From UTCFX2 sp963788305 (GTDB lineage Bacteria; Chloroflexota; Anaerolineae; Anaerolineales; UBA4823): 64,000 nt of DNA. The position numbers and the translations under genes are program-made. Within the stretch, counting starts at the first letter, position 1, and the number at the start of each line of letters is the position of its first letter. Shown here piece by piece: positions 18,816 through 29,361 of the stretch. The notes under the pieces were generated by a model. It saw only the letters and a list, made by a program, of their open reading frames with translations. It searched no databases and had not been told where the DNA came from. Location: assembly GCA_963788305.1 (NCBI GenBank), contig CAWBGK010000019.1:62001-126000 (forward strand), read 5' to 3'.

Positions 18816-19978
18816 TGCATGATGACCGGTAGGAATATCTTGACTGGGTTGATTTTTCCAAGCACTTGACGTTCGGTATCCACAAACCAGACGCTTCCGG
18901 TGCTTGCGATTCCCCATGGATTCGATCCCTCAGGAAGTTGGAAAATCCGCCATCCATCCGCATCCCACAATGAAGAATAACTTTGTGTCTCCCATTGAGT
19001 CTCGGCAGGCGTGATATTGATGGTGCCTGTGCTGGATGCAGAAATTTCCATACAATCCGGCGACAGCATTACGCTGCCGGTTGTATACGGGATCGAAGCT
19101 GCGACGGCCGCCGACGGATTCAGCTCGCCGATGCCGCCAATCCCCTGTTCGCTGAACCAGACCCGATCATCCAGGATCGCGATCATCCCCGGGAGCATCG
19201 CGTTGGGCAGTGGGTAACCATCCACTCCTCCATCCGGATCCAGCACGCCGATTTGTCGGTTGCCCGTATCCGTGAACCACAATTTCCCATCCCCGTCAAA
19301 AACCATCCCTTGCGGAGTGCTGTCCTCGGGCAGATCCCACCAGTCAAGAGGGCTGTCAATAAGACTTCCCAATTCGTCTTCCGCAATGGTCAGTCGAAGC
19401 AGCCGGCTGTTTGTGCGTTCACCCAACCAGAGTTCCCCATTATGATGCAGCGCATAATAGCTCATCCCTCCTTCGGGCAGTAAGAATGAGCACTGCACCC
19501 CCAGCTCTGGATCGAGGTTGTAAAGGAGGGACGAGCTTCTGCTTGTAGCCCACAATCGACCCGCAAGATCCACAGCAGAGCCATAAAACCTAGTGGCGCC
19601 GCTCACCTGCCAGCGGGTGAATGCACCGTCATTCGTCGAGATCCGGCTTATGAAATTAGAGCTGCCTTCGACCCACCAGAGCCAGTCACCGTCCCGGCGA
19701 GCGTCGCTGGGGGATCCAAAGCCCGGGTATGAAAATACCTGATAATTTTCCCCCGTAGGATCGATCCCCCAGACCTGTTTCGCGTCGTAATCGCTGATCC
19801 ACAACCAGCCCTGATCGTCCGCATTAATTTCATAAGCCGCACCTGCGGGATTCAAAGGGGTTTCAAAACCGCTCAAATTCGCGCCTGCGCTGGCTGGTAG
19901 GACTAACCCACAGCCCAACCCTATCAAAAGGATATGCAGGGACCGGATCAATCCAAATTTCTGGAAAAATTGATTCAT
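18806..19978 (-). CDS. Secreted beta-propeller protein, virginiamycin B lyase / NHL-like
   Basis: A 390-residue exported protein. After a signal peptide (LIRSLHILLIGLGCGLVLPASA) come six or more repeats of about 45 residues with the pattern D..G.LW..D...(K/R)I..(I/L)DP, for example DDQGWLWISDYDAKQVWGIDP and GDGKLWFTDTGNRQIGVLDP. These resemble Vgb-like or NHL propellers. The catalytic His of Vgb lyases cannot be located with confidence, so binding rather than lyase activity is likely. The protein ends VKIFLPVIMHYR, similar to the FLP/YLP-type tails often seen at the ends of exported Anaerolineae proteins. The start is the ATG with AAGGA upstream; another ATG lies 11 codons earlier. Confidence 0.82.
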   Translation of the reverse strand: MNQFFQKFGLIRSLHILLIGLGCGLVLPASAGANLSGFETPLNPAGAAYEINADDQGWLWISDYDAKQVWGIDPTGENYQVFSYPGFGSPSDARRDGDWLWWVEGSSNFISRISTNDGAFTRWQVSGATRFYGSAVDLAGRLWATSRSSSLLYNLDPELGVQCSFLLPEGGMSYYALHHNGELWLGERTNSRLLRLTIAEDELGSLIDSPLDWWDLPEDSTPQGMVFDGDGKLWFTDTGNRQIGVLDPDGGVDGYPLPNAMLPGMIAILDDRVWFSEQGIGGIGELNPSAAVAASIPYTTGSVMLSPDCMEISASSTGTINITPAETQWETQSYSSLWDADGWRIFQLPEGSNPWGIASTGSVWFVDTERQVLGKINPVKIFLPVIMHYR

Positions 19979-20067
19979 ATCAGTCCTTTGGATCTTTGAA
20001 GGATTTTGCATCGAAATATGCTGCCTCAGAATTAATCAACCGAACAAAGGTCAGCCCAAATTTCTTG

Positions 20068-20096
20068 TTGCATTATCATCAAAATTTTGCTATAAA
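20068..20096 (+). promoter_or_regulatory. Probable promoter of the small membrane protein gene
   Basis: A -10 element TATAAA lies 17 bases after TTGCAT, a weak -35. The predicted transcript begins about 28 bases before the ATG at 20131, which has a perfect AGGAGG. Confidence 0.5.
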
Positions 20097-20130
20097 TAAA
20101 TCGCTGTTATATTCAATCAGGAGGTTATTT

Positions 20131-20583
20131 ATGAATACCCGTTCGTTCATTCTTTCTGCGCTGATCGCTGGAATCGTCACCGGACTGCTGGGCAACCTGC
20201 CTGTCCTCAATTTTATCAATTGTTTTATATGTTTGTGGGTATGGGTGGGCGGATTTTTTGCCGTATTCCTTTATCGGCGCTTTCAGAAGGGTGGGACGGG
20301 TCTTTCTGCCGGTCAGGGCGCTGGTCTGGGTGCTGTGACTGGCCTGATTGGAGCGTTATTCGGCACGCTGGTTTACATCGTGACCAGTGCATTATCCATG
20401 CCTCTCATGAACCGGCTCGCTGAAGCCTTCGATCTGGAAGGAGATCTGCCTTTCGAGTCCAGCGGTCCCTGGGGGATTCTCGGCCCAGCGCTGTTCTTCC
20501 TTGTGCTGGACCTTATTCTCTACCCGGCTTTTGGTGCAGTCAGCGGTTTGATCACGGCGAAGTCGTTTTGGAAAGATAAATAA
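20131..20583 (+). CDS. Four-helix glycine-rich membrane protein of unknown function
   Basis: A 150-residue protein with AGGAGG seven bases before its ATG. Four hydrophobic segments are visible: ILSALIAGIVTGLLG, the cysteine- and tryptophan-rich FINCFICLWVWVGGFFAVFLY, GAVTGLIGALFGTLVYIV, and the C-terminal ILGPALFFLVLDLILYPAFGAVSGLI. Glycines are spaced as in packed helices. An amphipathic stretch of about 30 residues separates helices 3 and 4. It has its own promoter and is convergent with the TrkA gene. Several membrane families of unknown function have this layout; I do not assign one. Confidence 0.75.
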   Translation: MNTRSFILSALIAGIVTGLLGNLPVLNFINCFICLWVWVGGFFAVFLYRRFQKGGTGLSAGQGAGLGAVTGLIGALFGTLVYIVTSALSMPLMNRLAEAFDLEGDLPFESSGPWGILGPALFFLVLDLILYPAFGAVSGLITAKSFWKDK

Positions 20584-20593
20584 GAAACCACCT

Positions 20594-21266
20594 TCATTTG
20601 GCGGCGGGCCCAAACAACTCCTTCAGCAAGTTCATCGAGCAGGTATCCACCACCGCCAGGACTTCATCACCTACTTCGAACTGCATGTTGCCGCGCGGGA
20701 TCAGCACCTGTCCCGAACGGATAACGGCCGCGATCACGCAGGTGGCGGGCAGCGGGATGTCCTTCAACGATCGGTCCAGAAACTGCGAACCTGGGGGCAG
20801 CTTCTCCTCTACCAATGAATATTCACCCCGCCTGCAGCTTGAGCAGGGTCATCATGTCCCCCAGGGACATTTCTTCAGCGATCAGCTTGGCGAGGATGTC
20901 CGTCTGGTTCAGGCTGACATCCACGCCCATTTCTTGCGTGAACAGCCAGGCGTTCTTGGGGTTGTTCACCCGGGCGATGGTGCGCGGCACGTTGAACTCG
21001 AACCGCGCCAGGGTGGTGACCACCAGGTTGGTCTCGTCCTCCCCGGTGACGGCCGCCAGCACCTGCGCCTGTTGGATACCGGCGCTTTCCAGGACCGCCG
21101 GTGAGCTGCCGTCTCCATAAACAAGCACCTCCCGCGGCAGCTCGTGCTGCAGGCGCTCGATGATCTCCGGACGATTTTCGATCAGCCTGACTTCATGACC
21201 TTCTTCGATCAACTGGCGAGTCAGGTGCGAGCCGGTCTTTCCGCCTCCAACGACGATCACAAACAT
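20594..21266 (-). CDS. trkA: TrkA-type K+ channel/transporter regulator, RCK protein (second copy, frameshifted)
   Basis: A cytosolic RCK (TrkA-N plus TrkA-C) protein of about 223 residues that gates potassium uptake in response to nucleotide. The Rossmann motif VIVVGGGKTGSHL opens the N-terminal domain, and YGDGSSPAVLESAGI and AVTGEDETNLVVTTLA are typical of TrkA/KtrA. The C-terminal domain starts EYSLVEEKLPPGSQF and includes GQVLIPRGNMQFEVGDEVLAV. A one-base excess in the GGGG run near 20845-20850 separates the two domains. The ATG is six bases from the stop of the first trkA, whose end carries AGGAGG, so the pair is translated together. The partner pore (TrkH/KtrB) is not in the window. 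Confidence 0.88.
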
Positions 21267-21269
21267 TAT

Positions 21270-21933
21270 CTAGCCTCCTGCGTCCGACCCCAATAAGTCC
21301 TTGAAGCGATCCATAGAAGAAGCCAGGATAGCCAGGTGAATGGTATCGCCCGGCTGAAATTCCGTACCGAACAGCGGGATAAAAGCCTGACCCTGGCGGC
21401 TGATGGCGATCACCTGGATCTCCCCCGGGATGGAGACGTGCTTGACCATTCTTCCCGACAAGCAGGGCAGGCGTCTCGATTGTAGAGAAGGCTGACCTCC
21501 CCGCTGCCAAAGGTCAGCACCGGATCCAGCTCGGAGTGGGTGAGCAGCTCGTGGATGCGCTTGGCGCCCCAGGTGGTTGAGGAGATCGTCAGCAAACCCA
21601 GGCGCTGGTAGATTTCCGCCCGGCGAGGATCGTAAAGGCGCGCCACGACCCGCGGCACGTGGAAGATATTCCGTGCGATCCGGGCTGCCACTACGTTGGC
21701 ATTATCCGAAGCGCTGGTTGCCGCAAAGGCATCCGCCTGCTCGATGCCAGCCTTCAACCAGCACATCATTATCGAAACCGATCCCCTTTACCTTCTGGCC
21801 GCGGAAATTCTCTCCCAGCCGAGCCAGGGCAGCAGGATCGTAATCGATCACCGCAGACGCTGTGACCTTCATCAGACATCAGCCGGGCAAGCTGCTCACC
21901 CACCCGCCCGCAGCCCATGATAATTACTTTCAT
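21270..21933 (-). CDS. trkA: TrkA-type RCK regulator (first copy, frameshifted)
   Basis: A protein of about 220 residues with the same TrkA-N/TrkA-C layout as its downstream neighbour. It begins KVIIMGCGRVGEQLARLMSDEGH, carries EQADAFAATSASDNANVVAARIARN and VPRVVARLYDPRRAEIYQRLG, and ends with an RCK-C domain (EIQVIAISRQGQAFIPLFGTEFQPGDTIHL). At least four frame changes are needed between about 21440 and 21870, an unusually high rate for a gene this short. AGGTGGT precedes the ATG, which overlaps the stop of the P-type ATPase (ATGA). Two TrkA proteins in tandem suggest a hetero-oligomeric ring. Confidence 0.83.
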
Positions 21934-24767
21934 ACGACCACCTTTCTGTTAAGTTTAACCTGATTCAAGCCGCGCAGCAATGATTTCCGGATCCAGTCCA
22001 GGCTGTACAGGATCAGCCCATAGGGAGCCAGCCATACCCACCAGGCTAAGGGCAGGGCTTACGTGATGAAGCGCCATCAGCAAGCGGTGGGTAATAGATC
22101 AAGACCAAAACCAGCACAATCTCGACGGCGATCCCAAGCAGCAGGAGCTGTTGCTGGTCCAACCAAGGGTCCGGCCGCGATTGACTTCGGTGCGGCAGGC
22201 GAAGACGTTGCCAACCTGAGCCATGACAACACCGCTGAAGAAACACCGTCATTGCGAGCATGTTGATCTGCTCGGGGTTCGGATTCAGCAGGCTACCCAT
22301 GAAGCCAGGCAGCTCCAGGGCCTCCGCCTGGTACACAAGGAAAAATCCAGAGTAGCACAGCACGGCTTCGATTGGCCCCAACCAAAGAAAGGCTCGTCGC
22401 AGCAACCGAGCGGTCCAGAAGCGGCTGGCTGCGCCGGCGCGGCGGCCGTCGCATGACATCCGGCTCGGGTTTTTCCATGCCCAGTCCCAGCGCCGGTAGC
22501 ATATCGGTGCCCAGGTCGATGATCAGGATCTGTGCAACGGTTAGGGCTAGCGGGATATTGAACAACGCTGAAAGCACGAAGGGTAAGATTTCAGGTACAT
22601 TGCTGGAGAAAATATAAGTGATAAATTTACGCAGATTATCGAAAACGGCACGCCCTTCTTCGATTGCCTGTAACGATCGAAGCGAAGTTGTCGTTGGTCA
22701 GAATCAGATCGGCGGCTTCTTTAGCAACGTCTGTACCGGTTACGCCCATTGCCACGCCGACGTCAGCTTTGCGCAGAGCCGGGGCATCATTCACACCGTC
22801 CCCAGTAACCGCCACTACCTCGCCACGCGCCTGAAGGGCAGCCACAAGGCGCAGCTTGTGTTCCGGAGCCATTCGGGCAAAGATGGTTTCGTCCTCCAGC
22901 GCCGCTTGTAGAGCAGCATCGTCCATTGCTTCTACTTCCGCCCCGGTCAGGATCACCGGATTTGGAGTAGTCAGCATGCCGATACGCCGTGCTAGCGATT
23001 CAGCCGTCAGCCCATAATCCCCAGTGACCATTACCATGCGAATGCCAGCTCTGCAAGCATGTCTTTACAGCTTGAGCCACTTCGGGGCGGGGCGGGTCCT
23101 GCATCGCCATTAACCCAAGGAAAGTCAGGTCGGTTTCCACGCCCTCGACGTTATAGCTCCCAGTGCGGGGTGGGAGGTCGCGGCGTGCCAGCGCCAGGAC
23201 TCGTAATGCGTGGCCGGCGTACTCATCGTTGACCTCCAGCACCTGGCTTCGCAGCCGGTCATCCAGGTCGACGACACGACCGGCGATCTGTACTCGCCGG
23301 CAGAGCTGCAGGATTTCCCGCGGAGAGCCTTTGACAAACGCCACGTTCGAAGTCGATGGGCGGGCTTTTGATTCGTCTGCGCCAGCAGAAATACCTCCCA
23401 CTCTGTTTGCGTATGAATCGTGCTCATCCGCTTGCGTCGAGCATCAAAAGGCAGCTCGTGGATGCGAGGGTAGGCAGCTGGTCAGCTGCAATTTCCTCGA
23501 TCCCGCCTTTCAGCGCAGCAACTCGCAGTGCAGCTTCGGTCTGGTCACCAAGTGTGGTCCAGCGGGGATGTTCAGGGGTCGGTGGGTTGAGGCGAGAGTT
23601 ATTGCAAGAGTGCACCGGCTGTCAGACAGCATGGTTAAATCTTCCGCAAGCGGCATCCCATCCGGGTTGGGCAAGAAACTGCCTGTGGGTTCGTAACCGA
23701 TCCCCGAAACCGAAAGGCGCATCCCGCCCACCCATATTTCTCGCACGGTCATCTGGTTTTGAGTTAGCGTCCCGCTTTTATCGGTGCAGATCGTTGATAC
23801 TGTACCCAACCGTTCGATGACCGCCAGCTTTTTTACCAGCACCCCGCGCAGCGCCAGCCTTTGACCGGCCATAGCCAGGGATAACGTGACGGTGGCAGGC
23901 AGTCCTTCCGGGATGACTGCCACGATAATCCCAATCGCCAGCAAGAAAGCTTCCATCCGCCCTAGACCAACATCAAAGGTCCCAGCCAGGAAGGCAACTG
24001 CCCCAATACCAAGCGCAACCAGGGCAATCCTGCGCGTCAACCGGGAAAGCTCGGTTTGTAGGGGCGAAGGTTCTTCTTGAACCGCCTGAGTGAGGTGGGC
24101 AATGCGGCCGAACTGGGTGTACTTGCCAGTGGAGTAGACTACCGCCCGCCCGGTGCCCGATACGATTGAGGTCCCGGCGAAAACCAGGTTGGGACGCTCC
24201 AGCTCGCTTAATCCTTCACGAAGGGAAGCGTCCGAGGATTTGCGCGCCGGGACGGCATCTCCGGTCAGGGTCGATTCGCTGGTCCTCAGGCCGTACTCTT
24301 CAACTACTCGGGCATCAGCCGGGATGTTATCGCCTTCAGCCAGGACGAGCAAATCCCCAGGTACGACCTGGTCGGTAGCAACCTGGATTTCCACACCGTC
24401 CCGGATCACCCGAGTATATGTCGGCAGCAAGCCTGCGCAATGCCTGCATGGCCTGCTCGGCGCGGTGCTCTCTCCAAAAGGAAAAGCCCGCATTTGCCAG
24501 CACCAGGGCCCAAATGACCAGCCCCAGCACCGGTTCGCCGATGAAAAAGGTGACCGCACCAGCCAGCCACAACAACAGTGCCAGTGGGTGGCTGAGGTGT
24601 CCTGCAATTTTGCCCCATGGTGAGGGTTTTGCTTCTTCCGTCAGCAGGTTACAGCCGTACATCTCCTGACGAGCAGGTACTTCGGTGGAGGAGATACCTG
24701 CCGGGGAGGATTCCAAAGCCTGGTACACCTCTGCCGTTCTCAGCGAGAAAATCGGATGTGAATCCAT
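21930..24767 (-). CDS. Cation-translocating P-type ATPase (type II, many frameshifts, DKSGT variant)
   Basis: About 945 residues when joined, of the Ca2+/Na+-type P-ATPases. The cation-ATPase N-domain (SLRTAEVYQALESSPAGISSTEV) is followed by an actuator domain. There ESTLTGDAVPARK has Asp where the TGES loop usually ends in Ser. Then come PEGLP in the ion path (VIPEGLPATVTLSLA), the phosphorylation site CTDKSGTLTQNQMT, KGSPREI in the nucleotide domain, and VTGDGVNDAPALRKADVGVAMG. The phosphorylation motif has Ser where nearly all family members have Thr (DKTGT). Seven or more frame changes are needed. The C-terminal frame ends at a TGA overlapping trkA. Its place beside TrkA and KdpDE suggests a role in monovalent or divalent cation balance; ion specificity is unproven. 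Confidence 0.82.
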
Positions 24768-26002
24768 TGGATGAAGCGATAGGATGGCAGGCTAACCGTC
24801 GGGTTGGTGTTCCGCCTGGTTTCTTTCCAGGCGAGCAAGATAACATTAGCGTTCGAAGGCGCTTTCTAGATTGCTGCAGCTCTTCCAGCAAATGCTTGCG
24901 GGTGGAAGGGCTCAGGCGCGTATCCTGTGCTACTTTGACCTGCTCCTGCCGGGCTGCACGAACAATGAGTGCGGGTGCGAACATGATCCTACCGGCTGGA
25001 ATGATTTCAAAATCATGCATGACAATCAGCAGAACCTGGTCATCGAAGTAAGGCAGACTCAGACTCAGGCCGCGGTTTAAATCCTGGGATTTTGCTCGCC
25101 GCTTGACAGTCTTGATGATTTCTTGAGTCTGGTAGCGTGCCAGGGCGCGCCCCTGAGAAACGAGCTGACCTAGGATCCCGTAGCGCTTTCGGATGGTAGG
25201 TTTCGTCGACCACCATATAAGGTGCCAGGCTGACTGCAGTGTGTAATATTCGCAGGTACTTCTGCATGGATGCGATGGCCGCTTCTGCCTCACCTGCGGA
25301 ATTGACCAGCAGGTGATCTTTCTCGTCGAGGGGCACCCATTGGGGCAGGTAGAAACGGCGCGCCCAGGGCACATAGGGCACAAGCAGCTCCCCACGTCCT
25401 ACTTCGTCTTCGGCTTCCCCTCCTTCAGCAATGGCATCCGTGGTCGCAGTAATTGCCGAGGTTGCTTCCAGGTCGTCGACTACGGGTAGCGAGGGGATTT
25501 CCTCTCCCTCGGTTGCCTGGTAGGTGACAGACCGGCCAGAGGGAAGCATTGTATTAACCATGTGGCTGGCTGTGCAGTAGCGGATCAGACCGGCACTGAC
25601 TGATACAGCCTGGTTGGGTGAATTTTCCAGCTCGGCCAGGCGCTCTGAAAGGGTTGCGTTGACGTCAGCCCTCGTCACTGCGGTCGATCAAACCGCCAGC
25701 CATCTGCTCGCGTTCATTGACCGGTACCGTCAGGGTGGTTGGTTTAACCTTGTTCAACTCACCGGGCTCAACGACCACACGGTCGGGCAGGGAAAAGCGC
25801 ACCTGGGAAGATCTCGCAATCAAGGCGTCTGCCAGGGTGCGTGCCTGGGTTTCCAGGTAGCGCATTACCAGGTTTGGCTGGGTGTCAAGCAGGAGATGCC
25901 AACGCTGGTATTCTTGCGCCGATAACTTACCAGGCTATCTGGCTTTTGATACCTGGGCGATGTTCCGCTCGAATTTTGTGGAGAGGTCGTCTTTTTGGCC
26001 AT
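24740..26002 (-). CDS. Conserved-looking protein of unknown function in the cation operon (frameshifted)
   Basis: About 420 residues when joined across at least three to four frame changes. The ATG has GGAGG nearby upstream. Readable pieces include QEYQRWHLLLDTQPNLVMRY, LETQARTLADALIARSS, LVPYVPWARRFYLPQWVPL, AIASMQKYLRILHTAVSLAPYMVVDETYH, and near the end VKVAQDTRLSPSTRKHLL followed by an alternative-frame NVILLAWKETRRNTNPTV. There are no clear membrane segments and no motif I recognise. It sits between the APC permease and the ATPase, with only a few bases on one side and a 28-bp overlap on the other, so it belongs to the operon. I infer a cytosolic accessory protein but no function. Confidence 0.55.
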
Positions 26003-26015
26003 CTTCAGTTCCTCC

Positions 26016-27863
26016 TTAAATCCCTTCTCCATCGATCGGAGAGGCAGTCTCCTTCGGTTTCCCGCCCAGACGGGGTTCTTCCTGTTCGTGATCTAAGTAT
26101 TGCGTCCAACAGGGAAGGCGCGTCCGGGTGATCTACATGCAAGGCATGATCGTAATCTCCGGCTGGGGCCGGCACTGGGTAGTAACGAGTTGGTAGGTAT
26201 AAACCTAACATTGCAAAGAACTTTGTCGCGGCGCTGGAGGCATATACCAGAAGAGAATAGCGGTATTCCTGCATCACCAGCGACTGCCACTCAACAATAG
26301 AGGCCATCGCACCTTTCACGCGCGCTTTATCACGTACAATCCGGTGGATCTGTTTTGGCTCGCGGAATCCAACCGGGGAGAGCAGGAGAAGATGAGCAGC
26401 CAGGGCTAGCAGGCTGAATGAGATCAGGACCACCCAACCTCCTTCAGACCATTTACCGACGATTTGCCCAACAAATACCAGCGCTGCCAGGAAAGCGGCA
26501 AAACCTGCGGCCAAGGCTGCCCCAGCGGCGAACTCGACCGGTGTAATGCTGCAGGATGTGCTTGCGGACTGCCAGGCCCATCACCATGATCGGCATGAAT
26601 ACTCCCACACCGTAAAAGGGCACGGCTCGGGTCGTTTCGCCGCGCACCAGGAACATGATCAGCACCGCGATGCCAAAGGTGATCGTTACCGAGCGAGTGA
26701 ATGTCCCGCGTGGGTCACGATAAACGATAGCTTCCGGAATCTCGCCAATGGCCACATCACGCCATTCGGTCGCCTGAGCGTCCTGGAATGCGGTCATCGA
26801 GGCTGCCGCCAGCAATCCCACAGCCAGGAACTGGTAAACCCAGAATAGGATGTTGCCTCCTGGGACCTGGTTAAATCCAATGTAAGCCAGGTTGCCCACC
26901 AGCGTCCGTCCCAGCGTACCATCAAAGACGTTGAAACGTAGAGAAAACGTGGCCAGGAACAGCGTACCCAACCCGCCATAGAACAGGAAGGAAGTCTGAA
27001 CAAAGCGTCCAATGCCCGATTTGCCGCTATAGAAATGCCACAATCCATTCAGGCGCGGCATTCGCTTCTTTCCCCATTTTACCAGGCTCACATCTTCGTC
27101 CTTGACAAATTGGATGCCGTTCGACATGGCTTCAAGTCCAGAGAGAGCGACCATGCCCTTCATCGTCGCAGTGAGCAGATGGTAAAGAGCCTGTCTGACG
27201 GAAGCCGGCTCAAGGATCTCGGTGGAGACAACAGGCGCCACATCTATTAAAGTGGGCTATAAACAATCCTATTGCCATGGTTAATGTCAGCATGACAAAA
27301 ACACCCAGCATGGTGAATACTACCCGCGCCGATTCGCCTCGCCCGCGGATCGTCAGGTACCAGGTGATCGCTGCCAGGGCAGCCCCAATTGCAAAATGCC
27401 AGATCCAGTTGGTGCCGTAAGCTCCCAGGATGGAAAGCAGCTGGTCGCCACCTGAAAGGGCAGAGACGACGATGGTCAGCACATAATCCTGGATCAGGGT
27501 TACAGCCACGATCAGGCTCAAGGTCGGCTTGAGGTAGCGCATTGAAGCTGTGTACGAGCCCCCACCCTCGTTAAAAATGCCGAGGGAATACATATACAAC
27601 GCACCAAAGATGAAGTTGGCTAGTGCGATCAACACCACCGAGTAATATGCCAGCTTCTGCAGCCCATAGGGATGCAGTGCGCTCATCAGCTCGCCAGTTC
27701 CATAATAAAATGAAGTGAAGTAATCCACACCAAAGAGCGCCAGGGCAGCCAGCAAGCCGATCTGCCCAGCCCCGTGGATATGTTTATCTTCTTCCCGTTC
27801 GCGCGGTGAAGCGCGGTAAGCCAGGTAAGCAATAACGATCAGTAACCCGATAGAAAAGAGCAA
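26016..27863 (-). CDS. APC-superfamily permease, possibly a KimA-like K+ transporter (frameshifted)
   Basis: A protein of about 615 residues with 12 or so hydrophobic segments and a soluble C-terminal tail. The first helices carry FGVDYFTSFYYGTGELMSALHPYG, a substrate-binding-loop motif of the APC fold. FNEGGGSYTASMRYLKPTLSL, then MKGMVALSGLEAMSNGIQFV and NILFWVYQFLAVGLLAAASMTAFQDAQA, follow the same family. Frame changes lie near 27245, 26530 and 26090. The start is TTG with AGGAG seven bases upstream. Length, architecture and the company of TrkA and KdpDE genes make a potassium carrier of the KimA/Kup type plausible. An amino-acid permease cannot be excluded. Confidence 0.75.
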
Positions 27864-27887
27864 TGCGTTACTCCTGCAAATATGAAC

Positions 27888-28524
27888 CTAATTCCAGAGA
27901 TTTGTCCATCCATAGATCAGCCCAACCTCGACCAGCAGGACCATCCCTAGAAGCAAGCTGCTAACCCAGCCCCTGGTATCCAGGATAATCCGGGCATCAA
28001 ATCCCATGAAAAGCAGGATGATAACAATCGGAACCACCCATCCTAGGATTTGATGGCCTATCGCCTGACGAGGGACTTCATTAACCAGAATATGATTCAG
28101 AACATAAACTGGACAGGGCAGCTGGTCGGCTAGAGTCTGACCAATCGGCTGTCTTTTCGGGTTGTGAAATTGTGGTTTGTATCCCTTCAGGCACACGACA
28201 AGATCACCAGGGAGCAAGTTTTTTTTGATTTCCTTTAACAGGCGGTTTCCAAATATGATTTTGCTGGTTACCGTATAGAATGGGTCGCGCAGCACTGCCT
28301 CCAGGTTTGTCAACCTGCGGCGTTCCAGGGAATCCTGCCCCTCCTGGGTTACCTGGGTAAGCAGCAGAGATTCCTTTCTTGGATGGCGACATCATGGATC
28401 GGATGGCTCTCGCCAGCCTGATATCATCCATATCAGCGTTTGGCACTAAGATGACCAATCGGCGAAATTCAGGTAGCAGTTGGTCGTCTTGGAGCAGGGT
28501 TCCGGAATGCTGTTTGTCAGTCAT
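27888..28524 (-). CDS. UspA-like domain protein with two C-terminal membrane helices (frameshifted)
   Basis: About 210 residues. The N-terminal part (LVILVPNADMDDIRLARAIRSMMSP, then LPGDLVVCLKGYKPQFHNP and LADQLPCPVYVLNHI) resembles universal-stress/cation-transport-associated domains found with APC and Na+/H+ carriers. The last 60 residues form two membrane helices (ILGWVVPIVIILLFMGFDARIIL and GWVSSLLLGMVLLVEVGLIYGW). A frameshift at about 28378, by an AAAGG stretch, splits the two halves. AAGGAG precedes the ATG. It is the first gene after the kdpDE terminator and 24 bp upstream of the permease, so it probably heads the cation operon and may sense nucleotide. Confidence 0.68.
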
Positions 28525-28602
28525 AGGATCTCCTTTTCTGGTACGACAGGGTTATACCGCGTAAACATAAAACCCCCATAAAGGTTTGTCCTTAGGGCAT
28601 AA

Positions 28603-28642
28603 AGGAAAAATAAAAACCAGGGATCAAATCACTCCCTGGTTT
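28603..28642 (-). terminator. Intrinsic terminator downstream of kdpE-like gene
   Basis: A 10-bp perfect stem (AAACCAGGGA / TCCCTGGTTT) with a 9-base loop, followed on the minus strand by TTTTTATTTTTCC. It lies 24 bp past the response-regulator stop and separates kdpDE from the transporter operon. Confidence 0.88.
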
Positions 28643-28665
28643 CCTAAACCAAATGAACGATTACG

Positions 28666-29361
28666 CTATTCACCTTCTGAAAAACGGTAACCCACCGCCG
28701 GCTCGCTGAGCAGGTGGCGAGGGTGCCGCGGGTCCTTTTCCAGCTTTTTTCGCAGTTGGCTTATGTAAACTCGCAGGTATTCAACATCGTCAATATATTC
28801 TATCCCCCACACTTTGTTCAGGATGCTCTGATGCGTCAGCACTCGACCTATATTTTGAGCCAGGTACGCAATCAGTTTGAACTCCGTAGCCGTCAGCTTC
28901 ACTTCGCTGCCCCCGCGCGTTACGACATGTCTGGCGAGGTCGATGACCAGGTCGCCAGCCTCGATGCTGGTTTCCTGATTGGTTTGGGTTTGAGCAGAGT
29001 GACGCAGCGCAACCCGTATGCGCGCCAGCAGCTCTTCGATCCCGAAAGGCTTTACAAGGTAATCGTCGGCCCCGAGGTCCAGGACGCGTACTTTATCCTT
29101 TTCGCTTTCGCGCACGGATAAAATGATGATCGGGATATTGCTCCATTCTCGCAAGCTGGCACACACCTCGAAACCGTTCATATCAGGCAGACCCAGATCT
29201 AGGATCACAAGGTCGGGCAAGGTGGCGGCAGCCAGCGCCAGACCTTCTTCACCTCGGCTGGCGGTGGTGACCCGGAACTTCTTCGTCGTCAGGATTGTGC
29301 GCAAAGCTCGTAAGATTTGAGGCTCATCATCGATCACCAGGATGTGCGGTTCTATGCTCAC
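28666..29361 (-). CDS. kdpE: OmpR-family response regulator, KdpE-like
   Basis: A 231-residue regulator, intact. The receiver domain has DDE near the start (ILVIDDEPQILRAL), phosphoacceptor Asp in LVILDLGLPDMNG and Lys in DYLVKPFG. The winged-helix domain contains TATEFKLIAYLAQNIGRVLTHQSIL and ends YIDDVEYLRVYISQLRKKLE, a sequence typical of KdpE. It would bind DNA as a dimer after phosphorylation by the adjacent kinase. Its start overlaps the kinase stop by four bases (ATGA). No kdpFABC genes lie in the window. The nearest targets are the UspA/APC/ATPase/TrkA genes that follow the terminator, so it may control those. Confidence 0.88.
   Translation of the reverse strand: MSIEPHILVIDDEPQILRALRTILTTKKFRVTTASRGEEGLALAAATLPDLVILDLGLPDMNGFEVCASLREWSNIPIIILSVRESEKDKVRVLDLGADDYLVKPFGIEELLARIRVALRHSAQTQTNQETSIEAGDLVIDLARHVVTRGGSEVKLTATEFKLIAYLAQNIGRVLTHQSILNKVWGIEYIDDVEYLRVYISQLRKKLEKDPRHPRHLLSEPAVGYRFSEGE

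Noticed and set aside
20594..28524. Whole cation region as a graveyard of pseudogenes
   Set aside because: Every domain motif is intact on either side of each break, start/stop overlaps are preserved, and essential genes elsewhere show the same indels. Sequence error is the simpler reading.
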